The position numbers and the translations under genes are program-made. A stretch of 64,000 nucleotides of DNA from Phalacrocorax aristotelis (lineage: Eukaryota > Chordata > Aves > Suliformes > Phalacrocoracidae), in NCBI RefSeq assembly GCF_949628215.1, contig NC_134278.1, forward strand, positions 45,882,191-45,946,190, given 5' to 3'. Shown here piece after piece: positions 54,535-64,000 of the stretch (positions within the stretch are counted from its first letter, which is position 1; every line of letters starts with the position of its first letter). The notes below the pieces were generated by a model that made no database searches, was not told the origin of the DNA, and saw only the letters and a program-made list of their open reading frames with translations.

Positions 54535-57500
54535 CTGCTTGGAAGAGAAAAAAAAAAAAAAAAAAAAAAATCACATGTCTTCAAAAAGAAGCATCATATT
54601 ACACTGTCTTTTTTAATTAAAAAAATAGAGTATTCTGAAAGCAGTAAAAACCTTTTGAAGGAAAACACTTCAACATATGCACAAACAGGTTAAGATATTC
54701 TGCTCATTTTCACAGAAAATGCAAAGGTTATTCTCGGCATGCATAAATAACGTCAGTGTATTTATTTGAATAATTATTTCAATATATCCCATGCAGCTGC
54801 CTGCTGAATCTACTTCTGAAGTCAACGTCTCGAAGTTCACATTACATAAGCACGGGCACAGGAATTTGCCTGTCCAGATTCCGAACAGTGATATTTATTC
54901 ACGGTAATCAAATACAACATCAAGCAGGCCCAGTTCCAACGAATGTGGCCCAGCCACAGAGCCTCCCACTGCGGTTCCTTACATTTACTAAGCTGTACTG
55001 ATCCTGTTCGAATCACATTAACGCTCTCCATAAAACAACGAATGTTCTGCTTCTCACTAGCTCCTTAACAGTCAGACTGGCTGTTTGTAATAGAAAGATC
55101 TGCACCGTAAAAACATCGGCTATACCTCAAATTAAACATTTACTCATTCTTAAGACAGTAGTCCAGTTTTTCCATATGAAAGGTGAATTAAGGAAGTACA
55201 GTACCTGTTTGGAGGTGGTTTTGGTTTAGGCATTTTACTAAGAATAGTAGCCATCTCTTTCCTCTCATCAAAGTTCTTCCACTGCTCATACAGCTTCAGA
55301 ATAACCCTGATTATTTCTAAAATCTGATTAGAAAGAAAAGAGATCCTAAGGTCAGACACAATAGTGATTTTATCTTTGTCACAGTCAGTTTGAGTGTGTA
55401 ATTAATTAAACATGCCCCAAACTGAAATTAAGCAGCACAGTTTTCATACTATAAACAGAGCTGTCTCACATTTAATCAGGTCTGGCCATCAACCATTTCT
55501 ATAATTAGGGTTTTTTATTTAATTGTGAATGGAAGCTTGAACAGAATACTTTCCCTCCCATTCAACTGTATATACCACTCCCCTGCAAGCTAAATAGCTT
55601 TTTATTAATTTATTTGCAACTACTGCCACAGCTTATAACTATGCTACTGGGAAAATACGGACACCCAGCAGCACGATTGCAGCTAGATGACCATGGATAA
55701 CCAATACAGCAACTGATCATTATCAATGTTCTATGCACTTCAGAGGCACAGTGTAGGATCAAAAAAAGCCCAAAACTACAAAACATTGGTCTGAATTCTT
55801 TCCTTCCAAAAAATAAAGAGCCAAGGAGTGACTAAATACTTCTTATTCTCACTATATTCTTGTATATTTTTATTGTATTCTTATATACATATAATAAGAA
55901 TTGTAGAACTTTCATGTTCCACATCTTGAAGCATAAGCATTCTCTACCAGTTTGGAAATTTTCTATCTGCTGTACCACAGCTACCTTAATTTCCTATTAA
56001 ATTTCTAGTGCAATATTCTATATAAAAGGTGGATAATGCTTGCTTCATAATTTGTTTCATCATCCTCTAAATTAATAAAGTAGATTTCTTTCTTCTTTTT
56101 AACACATGACCTTTGATTAAGTGCTAGAACGATACAGATCCTTGAAACAAAAGGCATAGTTGGCTAAGAGCTCCATGGTGTTAATGTAAAAAAATCAAGC
56201 TTAAATTTTATCACTGGCATGAGAACCAAGACACAAACATTCAAACATGCTCAGTAGCATTCAGTAACGTTATCTGTCAAATATAGGTTGGCTCTCCTCT
56301 GCTGCCAATTTACTACCACCCTGCTTTTACATTCATGATAGCACAATTCACAGAGCTCAATGCTGCACAGCATTCACACTGCGCTTAAACATGAATCCTG
56401 GAATACAAATACAATGTGGGAAAAAGGGCAATACCAAGGGCACAGCGAGCAATGTCTCATCTCATCCACAATATGCTATTTAATTCCAGACACTCAGTTT
56501 CTAAAAAGATAGACTGAAAAATATGTGCAGTGGAACAGTGTGATAAGGAGTGTAAGTACTGATTTGGCTTGCTTGCTGGAGCTAAACAAAGGTTAAAGAA
56601 GGTTAAAAAAGTAAAAGGAAGGTGAAGAAGGTGAAGGTGAAGAACATTATTGGTGTGATAACAACTGCAGCTTGGAACCTGATAAGCGTATGAAGAGGAT
56701 TATTTGACACAGAATTTGCAATAGCAGGGAACTCAACTGAATGATCTTGGCATCCCCATGTTTAACAGTGACTGGTCATGGTCCTGGTCATCCTGAAAGT
56801 GTCAAGAATGTTTTAGACTCTGCTTTACTACGTACATTCATAGGGAGAAAATGAGAACAGTATGTAGGCACGACGCTGAAAGGCAAATCAGAAAAATCCC
56901 ATGCACTGGAATTTAAAAGTCAAACTCATGCTGGCAATCTTGAATGATGGAAAACACTGGGAATTCTTTTTCTGGCAAAAAATACAACAGATACTGGTTT
57001 TATATTTCCATCTGAAAAATGGCAACACCAGCAACACTTTATGCAATGGTTCTGTCTTGACTTTCAGAGCAGAGTGATAATAAAATGACCTGAAATTGTT
57101 TCCCTTCCCAAGAGATCTACCTAATTTCAACAGCGCCTAACATATGATTACTGAATGAAGTACAAACCAGTACCACAGACACGTAAGAGAGTAGGTTTAT
57201 AACCATAACTACCATTTCTGGTCAGTCGGTAACAGACGGAGGAAATTAAAAACAGAGTACCTTTTCCATGTCAACAGATAGCTCAGCAAACCATTGCCTT
57301 GCATCCTTCTGCTGGACAACACAGGCCACGTGTAGGCAAGCTGCAAAGATCAGGTGACATGGATATTGAACAGAGATCCACCATTCATACAGATAGAAAC
57401 AATCTATTTTTTTATAACCACTATACAGTTCAATAGAGAAAACTCAGGATTAGTATCTGATTTTTCTTCAAGACTTTTTAAGTTGCAAGGCTTCACTGTC

Positions 57501-60500
57501 AGTACTGTACAAAATGCAAACTGAAGCACCTTATGAGGGCACTCTAAGGAGTGCCTTTTGATGGGACAGTGCACAGAATACATCCATTTAAACATGACAA
57601 GAGACATTACTTGTGTTGCTTACCTAGAGCTATCATGAAAGGAGGGTACAGCAGACAAAGATCAGTTCTATATGTGTCATTCACTATCCTCCTGTGCAAA
57701 AAAGAACTTGTAAGTATCGTTCTATTCACCTTTAGACTATATGACTTCAAAAACTGCTGTCAGTTTATACTTCGTCAGCTTCCCACATGGTAGAAGCAGT
57801 GAGGCTGCGGGGCAAAACAGCAAGGGAAAAGAACTCTTCCCTTGTAAACATCTCAAAGCCTTTCATTTTTTTCCTTCTAGTCACAGCATAAGTTTATGTG
57901 GAAGCACTATTATAATACCATAAATGTCTTTCTGCACAGGATGTTGACATATACCATAAAATAACTACCCCTGTTTCACAAGTAAGTAAGGGCACGCATA
58001 AAAGTAGTAATTTTACTGTCTTTCTGTATTTAAGAACCAGTTCAAGAATAAGAGTTCTGCTAACACAGCTAAAAACACCTATATACTGCTCCTACCTCCT
58101 GTGACAAAATACAACACAAGGCCAATGTTGACAGAAAAAGATTACCTCTACTCATAGTCACCATTCAGTAGCATAAAACACTGTGCTATTAGAGCTAGTC
58201 TAAAATAAAACTTAGACCACTGCAAAGTAAAATCATTACAGAGTTAATGACAGAACAAGCTAAGTCAGGGATGTTATACCCACACAGGTTAACTAGGACA
58301 CCCTTTGTATTCAAATGTGGCTAAGCCTGCTTTTGCTTAACCACCTTTGAAGCATAACTGTTAAACACTTGTTTTCTTGCTGAAAGGAGGCACTGTTGTT
58401 ACTCATTGTCTTCATTACCATGCGAGAGGTAGCAGCATGTCTTCTTGGCCCATATCTTGCACATATTGGAGCAAAGGTCTATAAGGATGATATACTATCA
58501 AACAGCAGTCCTAGGAAAAATGTCAACGGGATAAGAGTTAAGTAACAATGCAGAATGTGTTGCCAGTTCATATTAAAAACATTGGGTTTACAAGTCAATT
58601 ACTGATTTTTTTTAAAACTAGCATTCTGACACCTAACCCTGCTCTAATGAGGGCAGTGCTCTCTCTAGAATACCATTACATAGCATGGTTGCCAGTCTGT
58701 CAATGTCCTTCCCCCAAGAGACAGAGAAAGCCACATCTGCAGCACACTGAAACCTCATTTGCTTACAAACCCGTAATTCCCACTTGGAAATACAGAACAC
58801 TGCCAGAAAACATTCTGTCACTAAATACCATACATGGAAAACATGCCAAAATAATTCACACTGGTTTGGAAAAGAAAGAAAGAAAGAAAAGAAAAAAAAT
58901 CCACTGCTCTCAAATCCCCTCTTTTCAGGCTCAGGTTGGTGTAAACAAGGAACAACCCTCTTGCTGAAAGCAGCCAACTGTATGGGTACTATAGGGAAAA
59001 GCCGCATCAAGTTACTTGTGCGGAACACCGCAGTGAGACACAGTTATTACACATACTATATATTGCATAGCGTATTGGAAAAATAAGTTAATCCCCAAAA
59101 CGTAACTTCTTGTAAATGCAGTTACTTGCAATACAATTCCAGTATACAAAATTCAAGAGTTACTGCCATGTACAGCAGAGGCATCAAGGAATAAATCTAA
59201 ATAAGATATCTAAAATGGGGTTGAAACAACTGTAGGCACAAACAAAAACTTTGATCTGACCTCCTCCGTGTCCCGCTCCCAAAACATATCCTTTCTCAGT
59301 TGCTGCCTTAACTCCCTAGGCTCCTCCCTGGTTTCTCCTTTTCTCTGCACTTGAGCAGAACTACTCTAGTAGAACAAGCTCTGTGCCTAACCCATCCAAG
59401 ACCAACCAATATGCACAAATTAGGCACCACTTTACAGAAACCAGGCACCACTTTACCTAAGCCTCCTAAGAAGCCTGGGCTGCATCCTTTCAGCTGCCCT
59501 AGAAAACACAACAATGGGACAGCAACCCCCAGACAAAGCAGGTACAGCTCTTTTCTTTGAAAGTGCCTGGAAGAAACTGTCGCGTTGTGCTCCTTTCATC
59601 CAACAGCCTAATAGTTACAGCACCACCTCAGAAAATGGGAGGCCCTGAACTCAGTTCCTCCCTCACAGGATTAAAACCCACCTCACTTCCTAGAATATTA
59701 CTTTAATTATCAGGTTATAGACTAGGCTGAAGTGGGATACTACCCACACCTTCTCCTGAAGCATATATGTATAGCTCCAGATTCTTTCAGGCACGAAGAG
59801 GAGGGCATAGAAAGAATACAAATCTCCATGCTCTTGACCGGCCATTCATCTGGGGAAATAAGGACACTGACAGCCTAGTCTCTGCATCAGGACTTACATA
59901 CAGTTACCTTTCTTTTTAAAAAGAGAAGCAGTCTGGAAACAGAACTTATGCTTTATGCTTCCCAACAGTGCTTTAACCACTAGGTTGCACAGCCATGCGC
60001 ACTCTTCCTGTCCCCACTGCTCCTGCAATCTGCCCTCTTTCTGTTGAGAAGTCTAGCTTCAACGCAAGGAGGTGAGAGTGCCCTCAGCCTAGATGACAGC
60101 ATGGTAATTACAGCATTCTGCTGAAAATGTAAATGTTAGACCTGCATGGACATCATACTAAAATCGGTGGGGGGGGTGGGGGGTGGGAAAGACAGCATAA
60201 TGCATACTTCATAGCACAAAATATTCATCAGTAAAAAGTACACTGAGGCAACAGTAAAACAAACAAAAAAAGGCAAACCACCAAAAAACCCCACCTACCA
60301 TTAATTCTAAGAGATAGAATTCACATTCTAGTATCTGCAAAGAAGTAAAATCACAGTTAAAGGCACCATGTTTCAGACAGCAGAAAGAATTAACTGGCAT
60401 GCAGTTTAACATCATGAATGCACTGGAATTCTCAACACATGTTTCCAACAGTCCTAAATGCCTTTCATCTGAAACTACAAAACCAAACAAATCCAACTAT

Positions 60501-61665
60501 TATTAGCCATTGCCTTACCACCATTATAACTTAACTCCAGTCATAATAACAATGCATTTAAACATTTTGGATCAAGTTTACTACGAAAGACTACTTCATT
60601 GGCAGTACTTGTCTGATTTGTTTCAATACCTGGCAGCAGCAAATTTTTCCCAGTGTATAAACACTTAACAGCAACAGAGAAGTCCTTTTGTAGAATTAGA
60701 GCCTCTTCATCAGGCCACTAACATGCCAAATGGCCTTTTAAAGTATCTTCAAATTTAATTTCATATGAAATATTCTGTCCAACTGTAGCAATTACATCAG
60801 CTCTCATCATCAGCTATCATAGAGATAGGGATTTCAAGGATAAGACTGGACTGCTCTGGCTATAGCAAAGCAATACTCCAAAATATATTTCCATTTGCCT
60901 TTATCTGTAAAACAGAAGTCCAGTTTTATTGCAAGGTCTTCAGTATCTTATGTTCCGATATATCATTTGGCTTTCCAGACTGGGTGAAAATCAAACTAAC
61001 AAAAAGTAGTATTTGTCACAGTCAATCTAAAAATACTTGCAACAGTTTGACTTTCAAAATACTACGCTACAGGTCAAAATTGGTTTCAAGAAAAAGTACA
61101 AAATTTCTCAGCACTGTGACTGAGAATGACTCAAAAACCACTGGTAAATCTATATTTTAAATAATAAATGAAAATTCTTTTCCAAAAGCCATTACATTTT
61201 TACAGGCAAAAATAAAACTGCTTTCTGTAAGCCAACTGCTCCTATGCGCAAGCTTGGAAGCATCCCAGGTGCAAGGGCTATTTACCTTCCCTGGAGCAAC
61301 GTATTTGTAAACAAGAACATTCAAAAAAAGCTAAATCTCTTATCATCATGCTGTACAAAAATTACTAGTTCAGTCACCCAGTCACATCACTTCTCTTTAT
61401 AGCAATCCTGTCAACAATTTAAGGAAAGGAGGTAATATAAGATTTATTACTTTTAAAGGTAACTTTCCCAATAATCTAGCCAAAACTAATTACGAGCAAC
61501 CTGACATATGAGTATGAAAATAATTTCTTAGAAAAGACAGGATTTCCTGCTAATAATTATTCATCTTTTAACTTATTTGATCAAGTTGTATTTTGAATGG
61601 CATACTTACATGGTTCATCCTATAAGGAAACTCCTTTGGAAAGGCATACGAAAACCTAGTTTTCA
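54480..61665 (-). CDS. CCNC: CCNC, cyclin C (3' seven coding exons, partial)
   Basis: Cyclin C binds CDK8/CDK19 in the Mediator kinase module and regulates RNA polymerase II transcription; released to the cytoplasm it also acts in stress-induced mitochondrial fission. Seven exons (61610-61665, 60299-60334, 58419-58510, 57624-57691, 57261-57340, 55205-55323, 54480-54534) join in frame: 506 nt giving the last 167 residues plus stop. They cover the end of the first cyclin fold, the whole second cyclin fold and the Ser/Asn-rich tail ending SQNSSYSQS. The protein wording is essentially that of other vertebrates, in keeping with extreme conservation. The N-terminal exons lie beyond 64000. Confidence 0.96.
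54548..54570. repeat. (A)23 run, a poly-T tract for the last CCNC acceptor
   Basis: Twenty-three consecutive A on the plus strand. On the transcribed strand it is the pyrimidine tract 8-30 nt before the terminal CCNC exon. It is likely variable in length. Confidence 0.95.
55205..55323 (-). CDS. CCNC: CCNC exon encoding [20 protein letters not shown] and following residues
   Basis: 119 nt, 39 codons plus AG. The acceptor is TCTAATCAG and the donor AACAG|GTACTG. It ends [10 protein letters not shown], where the C-terminal tail begins. Confidence 0.96.
55324..57260 (-). other. CCNC intron before the KLYEQW exon
   Basis: AT-rich; holds the purine minisatellite near 56.6 kb, nothing else recognised. 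Confidence 0.85.
56588..56648. repeat. Purine-rich imperfect minisatellite (AAGGTGAAG/AAGGTTAAA units)
   Basis: Repeats of AAGGTTAA and AAGGTGAAG-type units over about 60 bp in a CCNC intron. No pyrimidine-rich counterpart nearby. Confidence 0.7.
57261..57340 (-). CDS. CCNC: CCNC exon encoding [20 protein letters not shown] and following residues
   Basis: 80 nt. The acceptor is ATCTTTGCAG and the donor AAAAG|GTACTC. It ends LSVDMEK, phase 0. Second cyclin fold. Confidence 0.95.
57624..57691 (-). CDS. CCNC: CCNC exon encoding [20 protein letters not shown] and two further residues
   Basis: 68 nt: one nt completes Trp, then 22 codons, then one nt of Ala. The acceptor is TTTTGCACAG and the donor CTAG|GTAAGC. 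Confidence 0.95.
58419..58510 (-). CDS. CCNC: CCNC exon encoding [20 protein letters not shown] and following residues
   Basis: 92 nt, 30 codons plus TG of a split Trp codon. The acceptor is TTTTTCCTAG and the donor GCATG|GTAATG. It ends [10 protein letters not shown](W). It is the first helix of the second cyclin fold. Confidence 0.95.
58511..60298 (-). other. CCNC intron downstream of the 36-nt exon
   Basis: Contains the G-run cluster at 60166-60187. The part at about 59.6-60.0 kb has phrases such as TTTAACCACTAGGTTGCACA that recall decayed tRNA-like SINEs, too weak to call. Confidence 0.7.
60166..60187 (+). repeat. G-run cluster with quadruplex potential
   Basis: GG-T-G8-T-G6-T-G3 on the plus strand, about 110 bp below the 36-nt CCNC exon, in the intron downstream of it on the transcribed (minus) strand, where it is C-rich in the RNA. 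Confidence 0.8.
60299..60334 (-). CDS. CCNC: CCNC 36-nt exon encoding [12 protein letters not shown]
   Basis: Twelve codons, phase 0 on both sides. The acceptor is TTCTTTGCAG and the donor ATG|GTAGGT. It encodes the helix linking the first and second cyclin folds. Skipping it would keep the frame and remove twelve residues. Confidence 0.95.
60335..61609 (-). other. CCNC intron upstream of the 36-nt exon
   Basis: AT-rich; nothing recognised. Confidence 0.85.
61610..61665 (-). CDS. CCNC: CCNC exon encoding [18 protein letters not shown]
   Basis: 56 nt, phase 1 in (TG completes a Leu codon) and phase 0 out. The acceptor is TTACTGTAG and the donor CAT|GTAAGT. It is the first CCNC exon seen from the right edge; the preceding exon (family wording SNTRLIAAATSV) was not found up to 64000. 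Confidence 0.95.
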
Positions 61666-64000
61666 CTACAGTAAAGAGAAATCAGTATGTTAGAAGTGAT
61701 GTAATTACTTCTTTCCCCTTCTATTAATTCATCTATATTCAGCCCTTCAAATCCATTTGGCAGCACAACCACTTGCAGTACAAAAGGTTTGTATTTGAAA
61801 GAAAAAGGTTCAGTTATAATATTTAAGATCCTGAAAGGGAAACAGAAAGACACTTGAAACCCAGATTTGCACAGGTACTCAGCCAGACACTTGTCTGCTG
61901 CTTTGGGCACTATTAGATCTTCTGGTTAACCACCAACTAGCTTATGGGCACCTAACTTTCCACAAGTTATCATTCATAGAGCTATCTACCCACCGATGTC
62001 ACTCCAAAGCTAGTGATCTCTTCAGGACCTCAGTTCCAACACTAAATCCAAATGGAATCTTCACATGGGATTTTTTACATAGGCTTGATCCTTCAACATG
62101 CAAGATTTTAAATCATCTAATGAAGTCTTAGAAAAGCAAGACCGAGGGCAGGGTGAGGGAGCTCAGCCAAGAGATCTTAAGTCCACAATGTAAAGATTTT
62201 GGATATGAAGAAACAGGCTCAAATTCAAAGCAAGAAGTCAATGCTCCACACTGCAGATCAATGTCCTAGCCACTGGATTATCAGACATTCCAAGGGTGCT
62301 TCCCTCCTTGAGAGAGACACCTGAACATCTGCTTAGGCATGTGATATGATTCAAGACACTTGCCTCCAAGACAATGTTCAAGTGTATCCTCAGTTTTCCA
62401 GCTTATGATGATCCCTGGCTTATGATGATCCCTAGTTATCCTCACACATTTTACAAGGAAAACAGGTACAAATAGTGCACTGTTAAGAATTACGTTAAGT
62501 TGCAAAAGCAGAGTGATCTCATATTAGAATGCTGAGCAAAGAAAAACTTAAGTACACTTGAGGATGTGGATTTGAGATTTGTACAAGTGAAACATTTAAA
62601 AAACCTATTTTCAGTGTCCCTGTCCTCCAAAGAAGACAAGTAACATTTAACATCCTGGAAGCGGACAATATTTCTTACATTAATGACAGACAGTATATTA
62701 TGAATTGATACTACTTCCAGAAAATCAGTATGCCATTCACTTTGATGAAAAGATAGTGTCAGTCCTCTGGACTAAAGACTTCAACATTTAGACCCATGGT
62801 GGACTTTGCTAGAAAATTTGCTGTAGGAAAGTAAGATGAAGCTATTGTTTGGAAGTTTTACCTATTTCAAGAAAGAAAAGAATTAATAAAACAGGTCTCT
62901 CAAGAAGCATGCAAACTGAAGAGACACATAGTAAAAAAAAAAAAAGTATGTTGAGGGGGAAGATAAGGAAACAAAACATTTTTCCCACAAAGCAAGCTAC
63001 AGACACAACCATATGGAGTAGTCCTTTTAGTGAGCTGTGGAAACAGAGAGAAAAGCGTTTGAAGAGGTTGCCGGAAACCAACCTGAAATTATCTTCTTTA
63101 CAAAGGAAGCATGTGTCACTAACTTCAGATTTCTACTTAACTAAAAGCAAACAAACCTTTTCAACTGACCACTATTACAGTAGTCACCCCTTTTGTTAGC
63201 TTTCTTTTACTTGCCTTCCCTCATCTTTTTTTGCCTTTTGTATGAAGACCTCCAAAAAAATTGCTGTGTGCTACTGAAGCAACTCTGGTAATAGAAGAGC
63301 AGGTAGAATAAAAGACATAAACCCTAGGAGAAAGCCTGGTGCTATTTGTCCCTACTTATTGCAGAGTACTTATCGGGGCAAGCAGGGCTTCTAGGTCTGA
63401 AGAAAGAACTGTGGGGGAAATCTTCTGCGGGATTCTGAGACTTGGGATTTTCAGAAACAGCACAGCTCAGGACTAGAAGTCCAAGTAAAATCAGCTACTG
63501 CATATTTACCAAAATCCATCTAACTTTCTCACTGATGCATCAAATCTGCCACATATCTGTGCTTTGAGAGGCTATTGATGTAAAAATAGCAACTCTTATT
63601 GCTAAACCCAGCCTGTCCTGTTCTGTTGATCTGTAAATACTGGTCTTGGTCACGTTGGCACTGAAGACGTGTTTCAGTTCCTGGTGGTGGAACTGTCATA
63701 CAGCCAGCCCCATGGACTGATACACTTACTGCATGTGGAGACTACAGATGCAGCCGGTCACCTGTCCCCGAAACAGCTAAGAGGCATTTTGAAAGCACTG
63801 ACCTACATTTTGAAGGGCACAGCCAGGAATTGCCTACTGAGAGCAGCTGGACCTTCTGGGTCAAATTATAGCATTCAGCTAAGGAAACCATCACTAAGAC
63901 CTTGAAGGATGGGATGCAAGTTACAAGAACTGGGAAATATAAGGCAAGTGGGAAAGACAGAGAATTAAGTAATTACAGTGTGATTTTATTACATTTTTTG
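61666..64000 (-). other. CCNC 5' intron (truncated by window edge)
   Basis: No upstream CCNC exon found up to the edge. It holds the 17-bp tandem duplication at 62401. A 78-codon open frame at 63669-63905 has no recognised family. Confidence 0.7.
62401..62434. repeat. 17-bp tandem duplication
   Basis: GCTTATGATGATCCCTG is followed at once by GCTTATGATGATCCCTA, one mismatch. CCNC 5' intron. Confidence 0.9.

Noticed and set aside
58863-58898. AAGAAAGAAAGAAAAG microsatellite
   Set aside because: Short and imperfect; too little to list as a separate repeat with any consequence.
60209-60496. 95-codon minus-strand open frame around the CCNC short exon
   Set aside because: Only 60299-60334 is exon; the rest reads through the splice sites into intron.
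1-64000. CRISPR arrays, operons, ribosome binding sites, tRNA or rRNA genes
   Set aside because: The window is vertebrate nuclear DNA; no regularly spaced repeats or tRNA cloverleaf sequences were found by eye. The tRNA-like phrase near 59.97 kb is too decayed to call.

Overview
The window looks like part of a bird genome, most likely a neoavian species. The evidence is AT-rich introns, 5'-truncated CR1 LINEs ending in the ATTCTGTG repeat, a young ERVL-like provirus, and a gene order (USP45 minus, TSTD3 plus, CCNC minus) that matches one end of the conserved amniote COQ3-PNISR-USP45-TSTD3-CCNC block. The species cannot be told from the sequence. Gene identities come from translated similarity to families I know. 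Every splice junction given below was checked for GT/AG ends and for reading-frame continuity.

Layout. Positions 1-36.7 kb hold the 5' half of USP45 (minus strand): a CpG-island promoter and non-coding first exon near 36.6 kb, then seven coding exons between 28173 and 11185. These encode the start, the whole zinc-finger UBP domain and the Cys box of the catalytic domain. The next exon was not found in the leftmost 11 kb, so the gene is cut by the window edge. Positions 36.7-40.1 kb are a gap between the divergent USP45 and TSTD3 promoters, with a CR1 copy in it. Positions 40.1-42.6 kb hold TSTD3 (plus), complete in four coding exons: a single-domain rhodanese of 159 residues. Positions 42.6-52.8 kb lie between the convergent ends of TSTD3 and CCNC. 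They hold a perfect 28-bp inverted repeat, a second CR1 copy and a 6528-bp provirus (45184-51711). Positions 54.5-64 kb hold the 3' seven coding exons of CCNC (cyclin C, minus); its 5' exons lie beyond the right edge.

The provirus is the most notable object. It has 502-bp LTRs that differ at two bases, a 5-bp target duplication (GCATG), a Lys-tRNA-type primer site, an open gag-like frame and an open protease-RT-RNase H-integrase frame. Gag and pol share one frame and are separated only by an amber codon followed by a hairpin. There is no env. The Gag-like protein starts with several hydrophobic segments, which is not what a normal matrix domain looks like.

USP45 is a deubiquitinase, TSTD3 a small, possibly mitochondrial sulfurtransferase-like protein, and cyclin C a subunit of the Mediator CDK8 module. 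They share no pathway that I know of; their adjacency is conserved synteny.
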